Assembly (NCBI GenBank): GCA_032358165.1
Contig: JAALGY010000032.1
Coordinates: 3,100,001-3,164,000, forward strand
Source of the DNA: Diplosphaera chodatii
Lineage: Eukaryota > Chlorophyta > Trebouxiophyceae > Prasiolales > Stichococcaceae
Length of the DNA: 64,000 nt
Direction of reading: 5' to 3'
The translations under genes and the position numbers were made by a program. Below the pieces are notes generated by a model. The model was not told the DNA's origin and ran no database searches. It saw only the letters and a program-made list of their open reading frames with translations. Below are positions 24,855 to 37,144 of the stretch, piece after piece (the first letter of the stretch is position 1; each line of letters begins with the position of its first letter).

Positions 24855-25246
24855 TGCTGCCACCACAAGCGGGCAGTCTGGGGAAGCGGCAGATGCAGCA
24901 GACGGCAGGGTTTGAGCGGCAGCATGGCCCCTTAGCACTTATTACTGTCATGTCTGCAGGTGCAGTTGCAACATGACTGGCAACAACGTTGCATGGCCAA
25001 CATACCTTACTCGCATGTACACACCAGCGCTTGGCGACGGCTCCGTGGCCCACAGTGCTATAAATGTGCTGATGTGGAGCCATGCAAGTAGGTTTTGACA
25101 GCATCATGCACATTGCAGGACACATGATCCCTATCGATCAGCCGCAGTCTGCGCTGCGGGTGGTGCGCATGGTGATGGACCGGCACAGACGATGTCTCAG
25201 TGGCCAACCCGCTGAGCCTTCAGATGTTGCGGCCAGCAGCTTGTGA
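22271..25246 (+). CDS. S10 serine carboxypeptidase, SCPEP1/SCPL-like
   Basis: A multi-exon secretory or vacuolar peptidase. The ATG at 22271 opens a signal peptide (Leu/Ala-rich core, then RVTAAPAAG), followed by a segment resembling the family's YVxVRxxAxMFWW motif. Family landmarks in order: IIWLQGGPGASSTGYGN (oxyanion-hole region), a LLFIDNPVGTGWSY segment, nucleophile motif CESYGGKMG with the catalytic Ser, GVALGDSWISP, GQLDLICCT with the catalytic Asp, and AGHMIPIDQPQSAL with the catalytic His. The Cys before ESYGGK is made by a splice junction. The order and spacing fit retinoid-inducible carboxypeptidase 1-like members. An insertion containing 11 consecutive Gln sits between the Asp and His motifs, in frame with AGHM. 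The gene ends at a TGA at 25244-25246. The exon bridging MFW to the GGPG exon is unclear. Divergent from paralogue 1. Confidence 0.88.
24821..24853 (+). repeat. (CAG)11 trinucleotide repeat encoding polyglutamine
   Basis: Eleven uninterrupted CAG units followed directly by CTGCTG. They lie in frame in the serine carboxypeptidase and encode 11 Gln between the catalytic Asp and His regions. Perfect CAG arrays are usually length-variable. Confidence 0.95.
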
Positions 25247-27083
25247 CACTGGACTGGCGTTCGGTGTGGCTGCTCAGAACCTGACGACCTGTGCCTCCTT
25301 TGGACTGATGACTTCATTCAGCCACCATTGATCAGGAACTGACACTCCGGTGCGCACAGCTGGGCTGAGCGGTGGCTGTGTTAATACCTTCCCCTGGAAA
25401 AGTGTATCATGGCACAGCTGCCGTTGAAACATGGGACTGACGGTCTGACACGAAGACCTACCTGGTTATTGTAGTAGTCGGGTGATCGCCCCCCTGTATC
25501 TCAAGCGATTTCCTCCCAGTGTCGGAGGTTATTGCAGCCAGTGTCAGCCCCCGCAGCGCGCGCCGTCGCGGCGCGAGGCCCCGCCATGGCTCCCGCCTGT
25601 CGGCAGGCTCGCTGAGCGGCGCCGCGACAGCGACTCAGGTGAGAGCCGGCAACAAAACCCCTGTGTTGCTGTCCTCCGAAGTCAGACTGGGCCGGCCCTT
25701 CCCCGATATCTTGCTTGGCCCGATGCCGTGCAGCCGGCCCTCGCAAGCCGTAAGCTAGCTCGCGTGTATCTGAGCCTAGTGCGGGTTGCTGGGCTCGCCT
25801 GGTGTGCCGATTCCCGCCCGTCAGTCAGCTCCCCAGACCGTCAGCAGCCTCCTCCGGTGGAAGATTGACCCTGTCGGACTGCGCTCTGTGCCGTGAGAAG
25901 GCGATCGCCGGCTCATTTGGCGTGGTGCTGCTGACGCTGCGTCAGCAGTTGGTCCCCCAGGGCTGGTAGCAGTTCAAAGTGTGCCTGGGGAGTGGGTGGT
26001 CCGGTAAGCATGACGCTCCGGGGCCCTGCGGAACTGCGCTGAGCACTTGCCCAGGCTCACGGCCGACCCACAGCTGTGCACTGAACGGCGTGGCTGCCGC
26101 CGCCGACACACAGAGTCAGCAGGCCGCGCCAAGGCGAGCTCGGGAAGTGAAAGGTCAACGAGCTGTCCGGGCACAATTAGCCAGCTGCCATCGCTCCACG
26201 ACCGGCTGTCAGGCTGTTGCATGCGTTGTGAGGGCGCTGCAGCTGCGACACGGGCGCCAGGTGAGGGGTGTCGGGACAGGTGCCGTCCGGCAACGGGCGC
26301 CGGTGTGCCCGGCCGGTGAAGGCGGCTCCTTCTGCTCTCGGAGGCCTCGTGCGTGCTGTTGGGTATCGAGACTGCCGCAGCGGGGCTGTCGCGGCCGTGA
26401 GTCGCTGTGGTTCGGGCCTTTACGTTGTGTTGGTGGGGTCCAGCGTCCCCCATCGCCCGTCGCCTCCCCCAGGCGCCAGTCGCCTCGCTTGACATGCCGT
26501 GTTATGATCTTGGGCCCGACGGCCGCCTGCACGAAGCTCCGGTGCTTCAACGCCGGAGCAGCTGCAGTCCGACTCGCCATCCAACTCACTTTTCAGTCAG
26601 TTGTGCCTTTGGGGTTTTCCCCGGGCATAGCCGTCGCATGTTGGACCTTTCACATGCCGAGTGTCCAGAGGCGACTTGGCGGCCGCGTTCAGGACTCCCG
26701 GTCGAAAGACGATGGCGTGTGGGTGACTACACCCACCGCCTGTAGCTGCGTGAGCGGTGGTTGGCGTCACCACCGCGTCGGCAGAGCTGGGCCTCTGACA
26801 ACATGCACGGCTTCTCGCTGCGAACCCGTGCAGTTCCCTCGCCGCTTGCGGCCGTCCGTAGCGTGTCTTGCAAGCTGGCGAGCCCTTGAGCTGGCGCCTG
26901 GGCAGCAGCTGCTGCCTGCCAGGATGCCCTGCTCTTTTGCGTCATGACGTGCCTGGCCACTGACCTTGTGCCTGTGCCTATGCTGCAGCTCATCGTCCTG
27001 CACCCCTCGCCGCCCGCCGCCCGCCGCCGCCAGCAGCCCGCTTTGTGCAACACCTGGACTGCCTTGGCCGTCGTCGCAGCCAC
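25247..27083. other. GC-rich stretch without a recognised gene
   Basis: About 1.8 kb, richer in CG dinucleotides than its surroundings, especially 25.5-27.0 kb. Several long open frames exist on both strands, as expected in GC-rich DNA, but none carries a recognisable domain or a convincing exon pattern. It may be the promoter and leader of the Ala/Pro-rich gene starting at 27084, or hold an undetected gene. Confidence 0.4.
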
Positions 27084-29881
27084 GATGGACCTGGTCGCAG
27101 CCGGCAACCCGCGGCCCGGCACCAGCCGCCGCTCGCAGCTGAAGCGCGCGCTGCACACGCGCTTCCCGGGCGTGGTGCCCGCCGGCCCCCCCGCCAAGCG
27201 CGCCAAGCTGCCCGCCCGCCGGGCCGCCACCGCGCCGGCGGTGCAGCCCGCCGAGCAGACCTCCTCCGACATGTCGTCGCACACCACAGGTCAGTGGGAT
27301 GTCACGATGCATTGCAGGCAGCACTTGCGGCGCATGTTGCCCTCTTTTGCCAACCATGCTGTGCGGTGCGAGCCGAAACTATCAATTATATTGCATGGTG
27401 TTGATGCCCAGAGCTGCCTACATGTGCAGACGGCGAGACGCTGAACAAGGCCAGCAGCTGCCCGCCGCTGGCGGACGCCCTGCTGGGCGCCGAGGCCGCG
27501 CCGCTGACGCCGCGCATCGAGGCGCTTCTGCCAAATGCTGCGGTGCCGGCGCCCTCCATGTCGCCCCCTCATGCCGTCGCCGCCGCCGCTGCCCCCCTGC
27601 CGTCGCCTGCGCTGCAGCCGGAGTCGGCGTCCTCAGAGACTGTGTCCGCTGCAGCTGTGACTGACACTGCGGCCACCGCAGCCGCCCCAGGCTCCCCCAA
27701 CCTTGCAGTCGCGCCGCCGCCGGCGGCGCTGCCGGCCATTTCGGCGCCGCTGCTGGCGGGCGCCCGAGCCGTCTGGTCGCCCCCGGCCACCCCCAACCTG
27801 GCGACGCCGCCCCCCGAGACGCCCCGCTCTAAGGCCCGCGCCCCCGCCCGCGCCCCCAAGCATGCCGTGCGCGCCGCCTCCGTGGAGCCGCGCGCCGGCG
27901 GCTACAAGGGCCGCTTCTGCGGCCGCCTGTTCCTCAAGGTGCGCAAATGACCTATCTGCAGGTCAGCTGCTGGCTGGGCCATGTGTGAGGTAGTGACGCA
28001 CCATCTTCACTTCTTGCACGCTGGCTGGGTGTCAGCCGCAGTGCTGAAGTGCTGCCGCTGCTGACGTCACAGGAGGACGAGACGCGGCTGGCGGCGGAGT
28101 GCACGTTGGTGGGCGGGCTGCTTGGGTGCGGGGAGGGCGCTGGGGAGGAGGGCGGCAAGCCCACCCTGGCCAAGATCGTGCGCGGCATCGCTGCCGGCGC
28201 CGTGCGCGCCCACTGCGAGCTGCGCGAGCGCCGCATCCAGGTGCGCACCCGCCTTTGCCAACACCCCCTGTGCCAGCCTTTGTCACCGTTTGGTGGCCGA
28301 GCCTCCCGGGGTTCCGCCATCCGCTAGCAGCGCTGCTCCTACTGCAGCTTGCTGGCTGGCATGGCTGGCTGGCACGTCAGGTTTAGGGATGTAGTCGTGG
28401 GTCTGACTGTTGGGTGAAGATCGTGGGTGGAAGCTTGTCAGATATGATGTACTTTGCTGGGTGGTCCCAGATGCAATCCAGGGACCACTGCATCCGATCA
28501 TTTTGTGAAGCATGTCGCAGCCACTCAACAGCAGGCTCACTGCTCGGTTGGCAGCGTTGTCGAGCGTTCTGGGTTAGCAGCTGGTCCCTCGAACATATCT
28601 TGTATCTGTACCCCAGCTGGCAGCCGATTTGCTGGTCAGTCCCGGCAGTACAGCCGACGAAGCTGAGGAGGATGCGTACTGCTGTGGTAGTCGTCAGTAC
28701 CGATCGGACCCCCAATCCTAGTCAGCACGTCACTGAGCTGCCACGTAGTGCATCACCGACATCGGTTGCCTGCGTGCCCATTATGCTCCGCCTTGTTGGC
28801 AGACCCAGGGTACTTGTCGGCCGTTTCTTGGCAGTGCCGCGGTGGACACCTGACAGTTGTCATACTCGGCATTGCGCCACAGCGTGCACCACCATTTAGC
28901 ACTGTTTGTCCTGAGCGTGCCGTGTATTGCACATGCAGGAGCTGGAGGCAGCGCTGGCAGCGTCGCAGCTGGCGTCGCGGCAGGCCGCCCGCCGCGTGGC
29001 CTCCGACACCCAGGTCGTGCGCGCGCAGCTGGCCGCGCTGTCGCCCAAGCCGCAGCCGTCTGCTGCCACTGTCCCGCAGCGGCCGCAGGCTGCTGCGCCG
29101 CGTGCTTCCGCGCCCACTGTCGTGCCCGCGCACTCCATCGCGCTGTCTGCCGCCGCCGCCGCCTCGGCTGCGGCCAAGGCTGCCGCCGCTCAGGCGGTGC
29201 CCATCGCTGCCCCTGCTGCGCCGCCGATGCCACAGCCGCTGGCGGCAGCGCCGGCCGCCGAGGTGGATGCCCACCAGGTTGTGCCGCCGTCTGCGCCGCC
29301 GCCCGCCGTCGCGCCCGTGTTCCGCATGCCCCTGCCGCGGCTGCCGGGCCCCGCCCCCGCGCAGCTGCTGCCGCCCGCCACGGCCGCCGTGCCGCCCGTC
29401 GTCGCCCATGGCGGCGCCATCCTGGGCGCCAGCCCCCTCATGCAGCAGCACCTCGCCACCCTGGCTGCCCTGCAGGCCCAGGTGCGTGACCGTTCTTTGT
29501 GCAGAGTCCTGTGCTGTTGCATGCCAATGCTGCTGGCCCAGCCTGCAGACCTCCTGAGTGTGGGCCTGAAACATCAATATGTTAGTATCAGCAGTGGTGC
29601 TGACCCTGGTGGTCTCGTCTGTGCAGGTAGCTGCACAGCAGGCGAAGGCACAGCAGATGACGCAGCCGCAGGCCTCCCCGCGGCAGCTGCCGCCCGCAGC
29701 CTCGCCCTTTGCCGCCGCCGCGAGCTCTGCGTCGCCCTTTGCAGGCCTGGCCGCCGTGGGGTCGCCGTCCTTTGCTGCGAGCCCCCGCTCAGCGTTTGCG
29801 CCGGTGCCCCGCAACAGCAGCCTGCCGCGCCCCGTGGCAGCTGTTGGCATACCGCCAGTGGCACTGGGCCACCGCCCCTGA
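27084..29881 (+). CDS. Ala/Pro-rich protein of unknown function
   Basis: I do not recognise this protein. The chosen start is MDLVAAGNPRPGTSRRSQLK, followed by a basic KRAKLPARR patch that could be a nuclear localisation signal. A GT donor after SSDMSSHTT joins in phase to an exon starting DGETLNKASS and ending near GGYKGRFCGRLFLK (27.95 kb). Later coding-like exons are at 28.05-28.24 kb (TSQEDETRLAAE, then a helical basic segment), 28.93-29.48 kb (a short coiled-coil-like start, then a long Ala/Pro run) and 29.63-29.88 kb (Gln/Ala/Ser/Pro, ending LGHRP and TGA). The join between the second and third exon is unresolved: the obvious donor and acceptors differ in phase, so part of this could be a second gene. 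High codon-level GC and low complexity mean domain searches may be uninformative. Confidence 0.5.
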
Positions 29882-31424
29882 AGCAACCCTGAGGCGAGGA
29901 GGCCGCGGCCACTGCGGCGGCGCTCAACAGCAGAAGCAGGCCAGCGCCAGCGTGGCAGTAACACACAAGCACAGAGCTGCTCCCGCATATGCAGTGGCCG
30001 CCACACAAGGGAGGATACAACAGCAACCCAGCCGGCCAGCGTATGCCGGCGGCTGCAGATGCTCGGCACAGTTCAAGAGCTCAGCACACCAAGATAGGGG
30101 AAGAGACTCTGCACAGAGTCGACGCCCCACACCTGTCGGGCGCGGCTCCCCTCTGCGGCAGCGATTTCGATGGTTGCCACGCAGTGGGGCGGCCGCTGCC
30201 ACCGTCTGAATGTTTTAGGCTTCGTTTTCCCTGTTTGTCAAGACAAGCAAGACGCACCGCGCAGCAAGGTAGAGCTAGAGGTTGGCCGGTTTGGCCATTG
30301 GGATGTGGTGCCGTCAGCAGAGATGGCCGCCAGACGAGCTGGGCGGACGGCATGCACACATATGGGATGGGGACACACCACGTTTTCCCGCTGACACATG
30401 CAGTCTCCTGGGCAGCAGTTTCTTGGTTGCGTGTCGCCTGCCCCTGCTGCGGCGTGTGTTGTGCAGCGTTCAGGCACTCTGCTTGAGCATGTGCAGCTCG
30501 CCTCGTGGCGCTACAGGGGGTGGCGGCCCGCAGCCAGCTGTGGCCCTCACCATGTAGACATCAAACACAGTTCGAGTCGTCGTCGCATCTGATGTGAGAC
30601 CCGCAGTGCCTTTGAGTTTCCATGTTGTGGTCGAGATTGGACAGCATTGTGCTGCCGGCTATTATTCGACCCCCAAGACAGCACTGGATTGTAGGTCGCT
30701 CTGTGTGCGACGTGTCAGCACTCCTGGTGTCGGTTTCACTGGACACCACGATCATATATCAGATTCGGTATGTGTCAGTGGTCATGTTGACAACTTCATG
30801 TGTCACAATGTCTGTGAATGCGCATGCTGTGTAAGCTGCAAGCAGTCAGTGGTGTGATGTCCGTACAAATCCCGCACACCCACATGGCCATGTTGCATAC
30901 CACCCTGCTACTGGATGTCCCTGTATAGTCTTGCCACCTGAAAGTCGCATCTCGTGGCACCCATGCTGTCACTGTCGTTGCTCTTGTGGTCCTGAGGCTG
31001 CTGCTGTATCTGCTGCTGCTGGCGCTGCGCTCACAAACCTGCTTGGGCTGCCAGTTATGGGGCAGGGCACCCCCCACTTGGCGCACTGCAACACATGGCA
31101 TGCACAGGGTGTCACTTACCGAGTTGGTAGGGCGACACTGATATGTCACTGGATGCCCAGGCATGTGCAGCAGGCTGTCATGGCAACAGGCGGCGCACCG
31201 CAATGTAGACGTTCATCTTCAGCCGGTCAACTGCCGCTGTGGGGGAATCCATCGCTGGCCGCACCCTCAGCTCAAATGCCTGTGGCCATTGCAAGGGTTC
31301 GGATCAGTCTCCACAGAAGCATGCTGGAGATACATTAAAACAACCCAAACCAGAACACCGACACAGTGAGGCATGGGTCGTGGCAAAGCTAGCATGCATA
31401 CGGATGCACATAGCAGCGGCCGGT
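29882..31424. other. Intergenic stretch, no recognised gene
   Basis: About 1.5 kb between a plus-strand gene and the 3' end of holocytochrome c synthase. Only short open frames, none with a domain signal or paired splice sites I could trust. It probably contains the two converging 3' untranslated regions. Confidence 0.45.
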
Positions 31425-32821
31425 TCATTCGGAAATCACATTGGGGGTGCCGCCCTGGTCCTCGTTGTAGTAGAAGTCGATGACGTAGCGCACCTCCCGC
31501 CCGCATCGGTCAACCCACCAGTCGTGCCGATCGAACGGCAGCTGCCCCCCGAACCAGCTGCTCACACGCGCCAGTGGACTGCGCAACACATGGTGGTCTT
31601 GTCACGCTGCGGCTGAACACAAGGCCTGCAGAACGTCCGTCACAAGCCTGCGCCTTGTGACGTCATGGGAAGCAACCATGGCATGCACGGCGGCCCAATA
31701 CAGTGCTGCGGTGCACACCTGAGGTCGTCGGGGCGGCCCCTGAAGCGCATGAGGCGGGGGTCGGGGCAGTCGGCGCAGTGCAGCTGCTCCCACTCCGCCA
31801 CCCGCTCCCACGTCTTCTCGTTCATGGCTGCGCAGTGAGCCGACGTGAAAAGGGACTCGGTGCCCGAAAGCGGAAGGTGCCTGGCATTGCATTGCTGCAT
31901 GGCAGTCTGCGCAACCATCTGCTGGAGCACTTTGCAGTATGCGCTGCATCTCCCGGTGTCAGCGCAGCCAATGCAGCCGCATGGTGGCCGGGCTCACAGT
32001 TGTGGGCGTGCACCACCGAGGCCATGTCCTGCTCCGTGACGTCCTCGCCCTTCCCCTTGCGCATGAGCGCTGTGGAGGGAACAGGAACCGTGAGACCGAG
32101 CACCAGCGGTGTTCAGTCTCAGGAGATGCATGGTTCATCACGGCAGATGGCTGCATGGCAGACAGGCTCCGTGTGGAGGTGACACGGGAACGAGACTTCT
32201 GGAAGGCAGGAATTACTTCGTCGCTGTGGTTCACCGTTGTAGAACATCTGTGGCGAGGGGTACAGCCAGCTGTCTGCTGTGCCGCCCTTGGGTATTGACG
32301 ACGTCACCCGCTGCGTGGACAGCGGCGCCTGCTGCCCTGCCCACGGCTGCTGATTGGGCTCCCGCGGCATGTTGTTGCTCGCGTCGAGTGTGCCCGGCGG
32401 CGGCTGTTGCTGCTGCTGACCTGCCAGGCAAGAAGGCTGCACATGTGCACGGCATCACGCTGCCTTGCTTTGCAAGTGCCACAAACTGACCAAGCTCATT
32501 GCGCTCATCGTCCGTGTTGGGCACGCTAGAGCACGCCAGGCAGCCTTGTAGATACGTGACGCATGCGGTGGCTGAGCTGCAGGAGCAAACTGCACATCAG
32601 GCGATGTCGGGTGCACGCCTACCATCGATGCGCTGATTGTACACGTTGTAAACTGGTCCGCGGCGTAGACGCTCCGGAATCGGACAGCTGCTACCGCTCG
32701 CCTCTGAAGCCGTGAACCCTGGCGTTGCATTGCTCAATGGCTGCCCAACAACTGGGCAGCTGCTCGCATCACTGGACACTGCATCCTCCCCCTGCCGCTC
32801 CCTGCTGCTGGAGGCGCCCAT
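31425..32821 (-). CDS. HCCS: Holocytochrome c synthase (cytochrome c heme lyase)
   Basis: Attaches heme covalently to apocytochrome c (and c1 in single-enzyme systems) in the mitochondrial intermembrane space. Five exons join in phase: 32821-32623 (start [12 protein letters not shown], with the two SSCP heme-regulatory-type motifs SSCPVVG and SSCPIPE, then [13 protein letters not shown]), an exon with [13 protein letters not shown] and [11 protein letters not shown], one with [15 protein letters not shown], one with [16 protein letters not shown] and RFRGRPDD, and the last with [14 protein letters not shown] and [16 protein letters not shown]. These are diagnostic family motifs; the HDW...DRCG segment lies in the heme-binding core. 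Stop is TGA. Length of about 260 residues suits the family. This indicates System III cytochrome c maturation in this lineage. Confidence 0.95.
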
Positions 32822-33209
32822 GCCGCAAGCTGTGGGCCAGATACTACGGACTGATACTTGATTCGGGCACTAAGTTGCCTACTGTATATCACGACTGGGG
32901 CTGCTCCAGCGGTGACGTCTGAGGCGAGGGGTGCACCAGGCCTATGTTGCCTTATGTTCCAACACTGCACACGCTGTCTTACTCAGTCTCCAACAACGCA
33001 CGAACTGTAGTGGTAGAATGAACTTGTGCATCGGGACATCAGGCTCCGCTTCTCGGTATGGCAGGATGAGTCATCCTCTCAGAATTACTGGCGGCAATGC
33101 AGGGGAACGTCGAAGTGTCAAACTGTAGGCTCAGCGGACAGACTCTAGACAGCGACGCAGCCGCCCAGACCTAGCTATGTGTGTCCTCACGCTGCTTGCA
33201 AAAGTCCGC
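32822..33209. other. Spacer between HCCS and the TPR/CS-domain gene
   Basis: About 390 bases, no coding exon seen. Both flanking genes are on the minus strand, so this should hold the HCCS promoter and the 3' end of the upstream gene. Confidence 0.5.
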
Positions 33210-36200
33210 CTACAGCTCAGGTTGCACGTCCTCCCTCTGCTTCGAGCTCTGGCCTGCATTGTAACCCGCCGACACTGGCTCATCATCGCCATTGCCACTG
33301 GGCACAAGCAGCAGGGCCTGCAGGGGCGCGCTGGCCGCCGCGGCCCGCAGCTGCCGCAGCCGTTCCTGCCTTGTCCGCTTCCGCAAGTCGTCCGCCTCCT
33401 GCAGCTGCTCTCGACGGGTTTTCTCTGCTGCTTCCAGCTGCCGCTCAACACCTCGAATGCTCTCAGCCGCCTGTTGGGATGCAACAGAAGGACTTCAGAA
33501 CACAGCACCATCTTACACAGTCAGATGGGTCAAACACTCGCCATGCCCATCAGTCGCTCTGCTCACGATCAGGTTGGCCACTGTCTTGCTTGATACACTT
33601 TGCAGCGGAGTGGGTAGTGATATTGCCGCTGTTGTAGCTGATAGCAGTGGTCACCTGGTGGGCTGCCAGGACAGGCGCCGGGAGGTCGCTGTAGTCCTTC
33701 TCGTAGTCGTCCCACTCGATCGCCGGGCCGCCAGCGAACAGACGCGGCCACCACATCTCAGAATGCATCCAGTGCCTGCGGCCAATTGATCATGCCAAGG
33801 GCGGTGGCACCACTCTTGCACCCTTGCCCTGCGGAGCACTAGGCTAACCTGCATCTGTAACCATGCCAGTTTGAGCACCCGGAGCACTGCGCACCGCTGC
33901 AGCAGCTCCAGGTTCATCTTGTGCAGCAGCAGCAGGCAGCCGTCCTCGCCGCCGCCGCCGCCGTGCGTCCACACGCTCTGCGCCGGCACGATGCCCCGCT
34001 CCAGCTCGCCCTCCAGGTACACCTCCCCGGTGCGGCAGTGCTCCACTGCACACCACCGTGGCGTGTCGGCCCTCAATGGCACCCTTAGTAGACAGTCTCA
34101 GCCGGCGGGGCCGCACGGGCTTATGTCTGCGATGTCTTCTGCGATAGAGTTGCACCTTTCAGGTTGTAGGGCTCGATGGTCACGTGCAGCTCGCGCGGCG
34201 GTGTCTTCGAAGGCACCTGCCAGTCCACCGACGAGCACAAGTGATGGCAGAGAAGGTCGCTCCTGCCCTGCTGGTGGAAGGGCTTGAGCGTCCAGCAAAT
34301 CAACACGCATCGTCCTCTACTCGATGCACACCTTCAGTGCTATGATCTTGACCTCAGACCCAGTCTGCCTCCAGCGGCAGGAGCCGTCAGACATCTCTGC
34401 CCAGGCCTCCTCAGGCCTCTCAGCTGCGTCATAATACACCCTGCAGTGAGGCAGGGCTATGCTCATCCACTGTGATGCATAAACATGAGCACTCAGGGGT
34501 TCACCATGTCGGCGTCGCACCCCCAACAGCATTCTTCTGCTGGACAAGATGCTACTGCAGCAGCCAGCTGGCACGCCTGGACATGCAGAAGGGGTGTTTG
34601 TCGGTGCGCTCCAGTGGGGCGCCGTCCGCCCGGGTCAGGCGGTAGGAGCCATACGGCAGCGCCAGCTCCAGCTTCGGACGCTGGCGCTGCGTCATGGAAT
34701 GCCATGTCGATACCATCACCTCCGCATGGTCATGTTTAACCAGTATGGCTTTACAGCATGAATCTCGAGATCACACCCATCCATGCCTGCTCAAACGAAA
34801 GGCAGCTTCCACATGCTTGACGTGATAGCCAGCAGGGGTACCTGTACCAGCCGACGGTCCGCCTGCTGTGCAGCTGTGCGCTCTGCTGCTGCCACCTGCT
34901 GCTCCTTTTCCAGCGGTTCCCCGCCTACCCCCGCTGCGGCTGCCAAGTTCACCAACCGCGTCCTTGGGGCATCAGCATGTGGTGCACTGAGTGCCGCACA
35001 CACTGTCTCGCTGCAGAGCGCCGCCTGGGCAGACACCACCAGCATGCAAGGGTGTGCAACAGTGCGCAGTGTCTGGTGCAGTCAGAAGGTTCAGGGACAA
35101 CCCACAAGTGTCCACTGCATCTTTGTCGAGCGTACCTGCGGCTGTGTCATCAGTGGGTTGCCAGCCGCCTTGTTGGGCCCCAGCCGCACGTGCAGTTCGA
35201 CCTCCAGGCCAGTACCCAGCCTGCCAGTGTCCAAATCAGCACCATTGCAGACGCTAGCGCTGCTGCAACCGCCACCGCTGCTCCTGGTGATGCGCTCTAT
35301 GGTGACGAAGCGTAGCGGCAGCCCTGCCACCTTCGCAATGTCGCCTCTCAAGGCCTGCCGCACCCTGACTGTAAGAGCAGCTGCTGACGCCTGCACAAGC
35401 ACGACACGAGCACCGATACACACAACATCAAAGACAGACTTGCATGTATGTACAGCCTCTCTGTCTGCCTACAGCTTAGGCTTATATGAGGCACCTGAGG
35501 GAAGCCAAGGGTGATCTCCAGGCGGTAGTTTGCGGCAACAATCCCATCGGCACCAGCTTCCGGGAAACTGGTGCCTTTGCAGCCACTTTGCAGAAGCTCC
35601 TCTCTGGCCTGCTCATCAGCAACAACGCTGAACGCCCATGGAACACGCACGCTCCGATGCGTGCTCATGTGTACTGCCAGAGGTAACGTTGCCCACCTGG
35701 GAGACCTGCTCCAAGGTCAACGTCTTGCTGACCTCCTCCAGGGCTTCACGCAGCTCATTGGAGCTGGGGTCGGCCTCCAGACCCCGCATGTAGGCCTGCA
35801 GTCGGTATCTGATTTCAACATGGTCTCATCACATACGTGCCCCTGTTATATATGTTCCTAGGACCTAGGGCAAGCTGGGTTGCTGTCATTCTGGGATGCA
35901 ACCGTCCACCGAAATCACCTTTGCTGCACCGTACGCGTCCCTGTCAACATGCCCAGGCTCCGCAGCCAGCGCATGTCCCAGTTGCAGCTCCGCGGCAGCC
36001 ACCGCCTGTGGCTGTGCACTGCACTTGACCTGCAGCCATCTAATCGTTCTTCCAGCAGCTCCTGCCAGGGCATCCCACTCTTGGGATGTGCTGCACCATC
36101 AAGCTGCGGCAGAGCCCTTGCAGGCGCTATGCTGGGAGATACCTGTTTGCCATCCGTCGTCGGCATGTGCAGCAGCCGTAGTGCTGCTGCAGCATCTGCC

Positions 36201-37144
36201 CGGGACTGCAGATACGCCTTGGCAACTACGTGCACAGTGGCCCACTCGCTGCATGCCTCTGCAGCCGGCATCCCGTGCAGCAGCCATTGCTTGTACCTGA
36301 ATTGTCATTGCATTTGCATCTCAGGCTGCAAACTTTGCTTGCAACCAAACTCCAGTGCATTTGATGCCATGCTCACTGAGCATCCACAAGATTCATCGGC
36401 AGTGAGCTGCAGCTGCAGCCTGACGCAAGAGGCATGCCTGGTGTAGTATGGCCCTGGCCGTGGCTTCCCGCGGTGTGCTGCCTTGAGGACCGTGAACCAT
36501 GCCTCCCGTAGCTCCGCGGGCAGCACCTCCTCCTCCTCCGCAGGCTTGGTGCTGCCCTGCGCACATACATGCGCTGTGTGGGAGGTTTGACAGTCAATGG
36601 TCGTTTGAGCTGGGGTGGCAGCGCCGACCGAGATCCGACCGACCTCGTGCTGCAACTGCTGAAGCAGTGCGATGATGGCATCGGCAAGCTGTTCCCGTGT
36701 GAGGCGTTGCACCTGGCCCCATAGCGCCTTCTGGCACGCCACATCACCTGTGGCCGAGTCAGCAGCAAATTGAGGAGATGTTGAAAGTTGACTCCCAGCC
36801 CACGTGCACACTGCAGGTGCTGAGCAAAACGCACACAGCTCTTCATAGGCGTGAAATCAGGGCGTACACCCCACGCCTAGCCCGCACCTTTGCTGAGCTG
36901 CCAGGCACGGTGATACGCTGCAACAGCCTCAGGCGTGCGCCTGAGTCCCGCAAGCGCTGCACCACGCCGCCAGTGGCCTTTGTCCCACTTTGGCGCCGCT
37001 GCGACTGCAGCGTCTGCGTCTGCCAGTGCATCCAGATGCCTGCCTGCTTTGGTGAAGGCCAGTGCCCGGTTTGCGAGGATCCTTGGCCGCGCTGTATTCT
37101 GCAGCGTTGCAACGGCGAGTGCCTCGGTGTAACTGCATGCACAA
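33210..37144 (-). CDS. TPR and CS (p23/NudC-like) domain protein
   Basis: Probably a co-chaperone-type adaptor: TPR motifs bind peptide partners and CS domains bind Hsp90 or act in NudC-like chaperoning. The 5' exon at 37.14-36.88 kb encodes a typical TPR pair (ILANRALAFTKAGRHLDAL, then KWDKGHWRRGAALAGL). Exons with acidic and helical linkers follow (36.75-35.9 kb), another TPR-like piece (YRLQAYMRGLEADPSSNEL, 35.8 kb), and a segment at 35.65-35.14 kb resembling SEA-type domains (LRGDIAKVAGLPLRFVTIE). The CS domain runs from RWRQTGSEVKIIALKVPS (34.4 kb) through ELHVTIEPYNLK, EVYLEGELERGI and SVWTHGGGG to HSEMWWPRLF (33.75 kb), the standard CS strand order. A charged coiled coil (RGVERQLEAAEKTRREQLQ) and TAG at 33212-33210 end it. 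The true start codon is upstream of the first TPR exon and was not found. Confidence 0.78.

Noticed and set aside
25979..26947. Plus-strand open frame of about 322 codons in the GC-rich stretch
   Set aside because: Cys/Arg/Gly-rich translation without motif, start context or exon pattern; expected by chance in GC-rich DNA.
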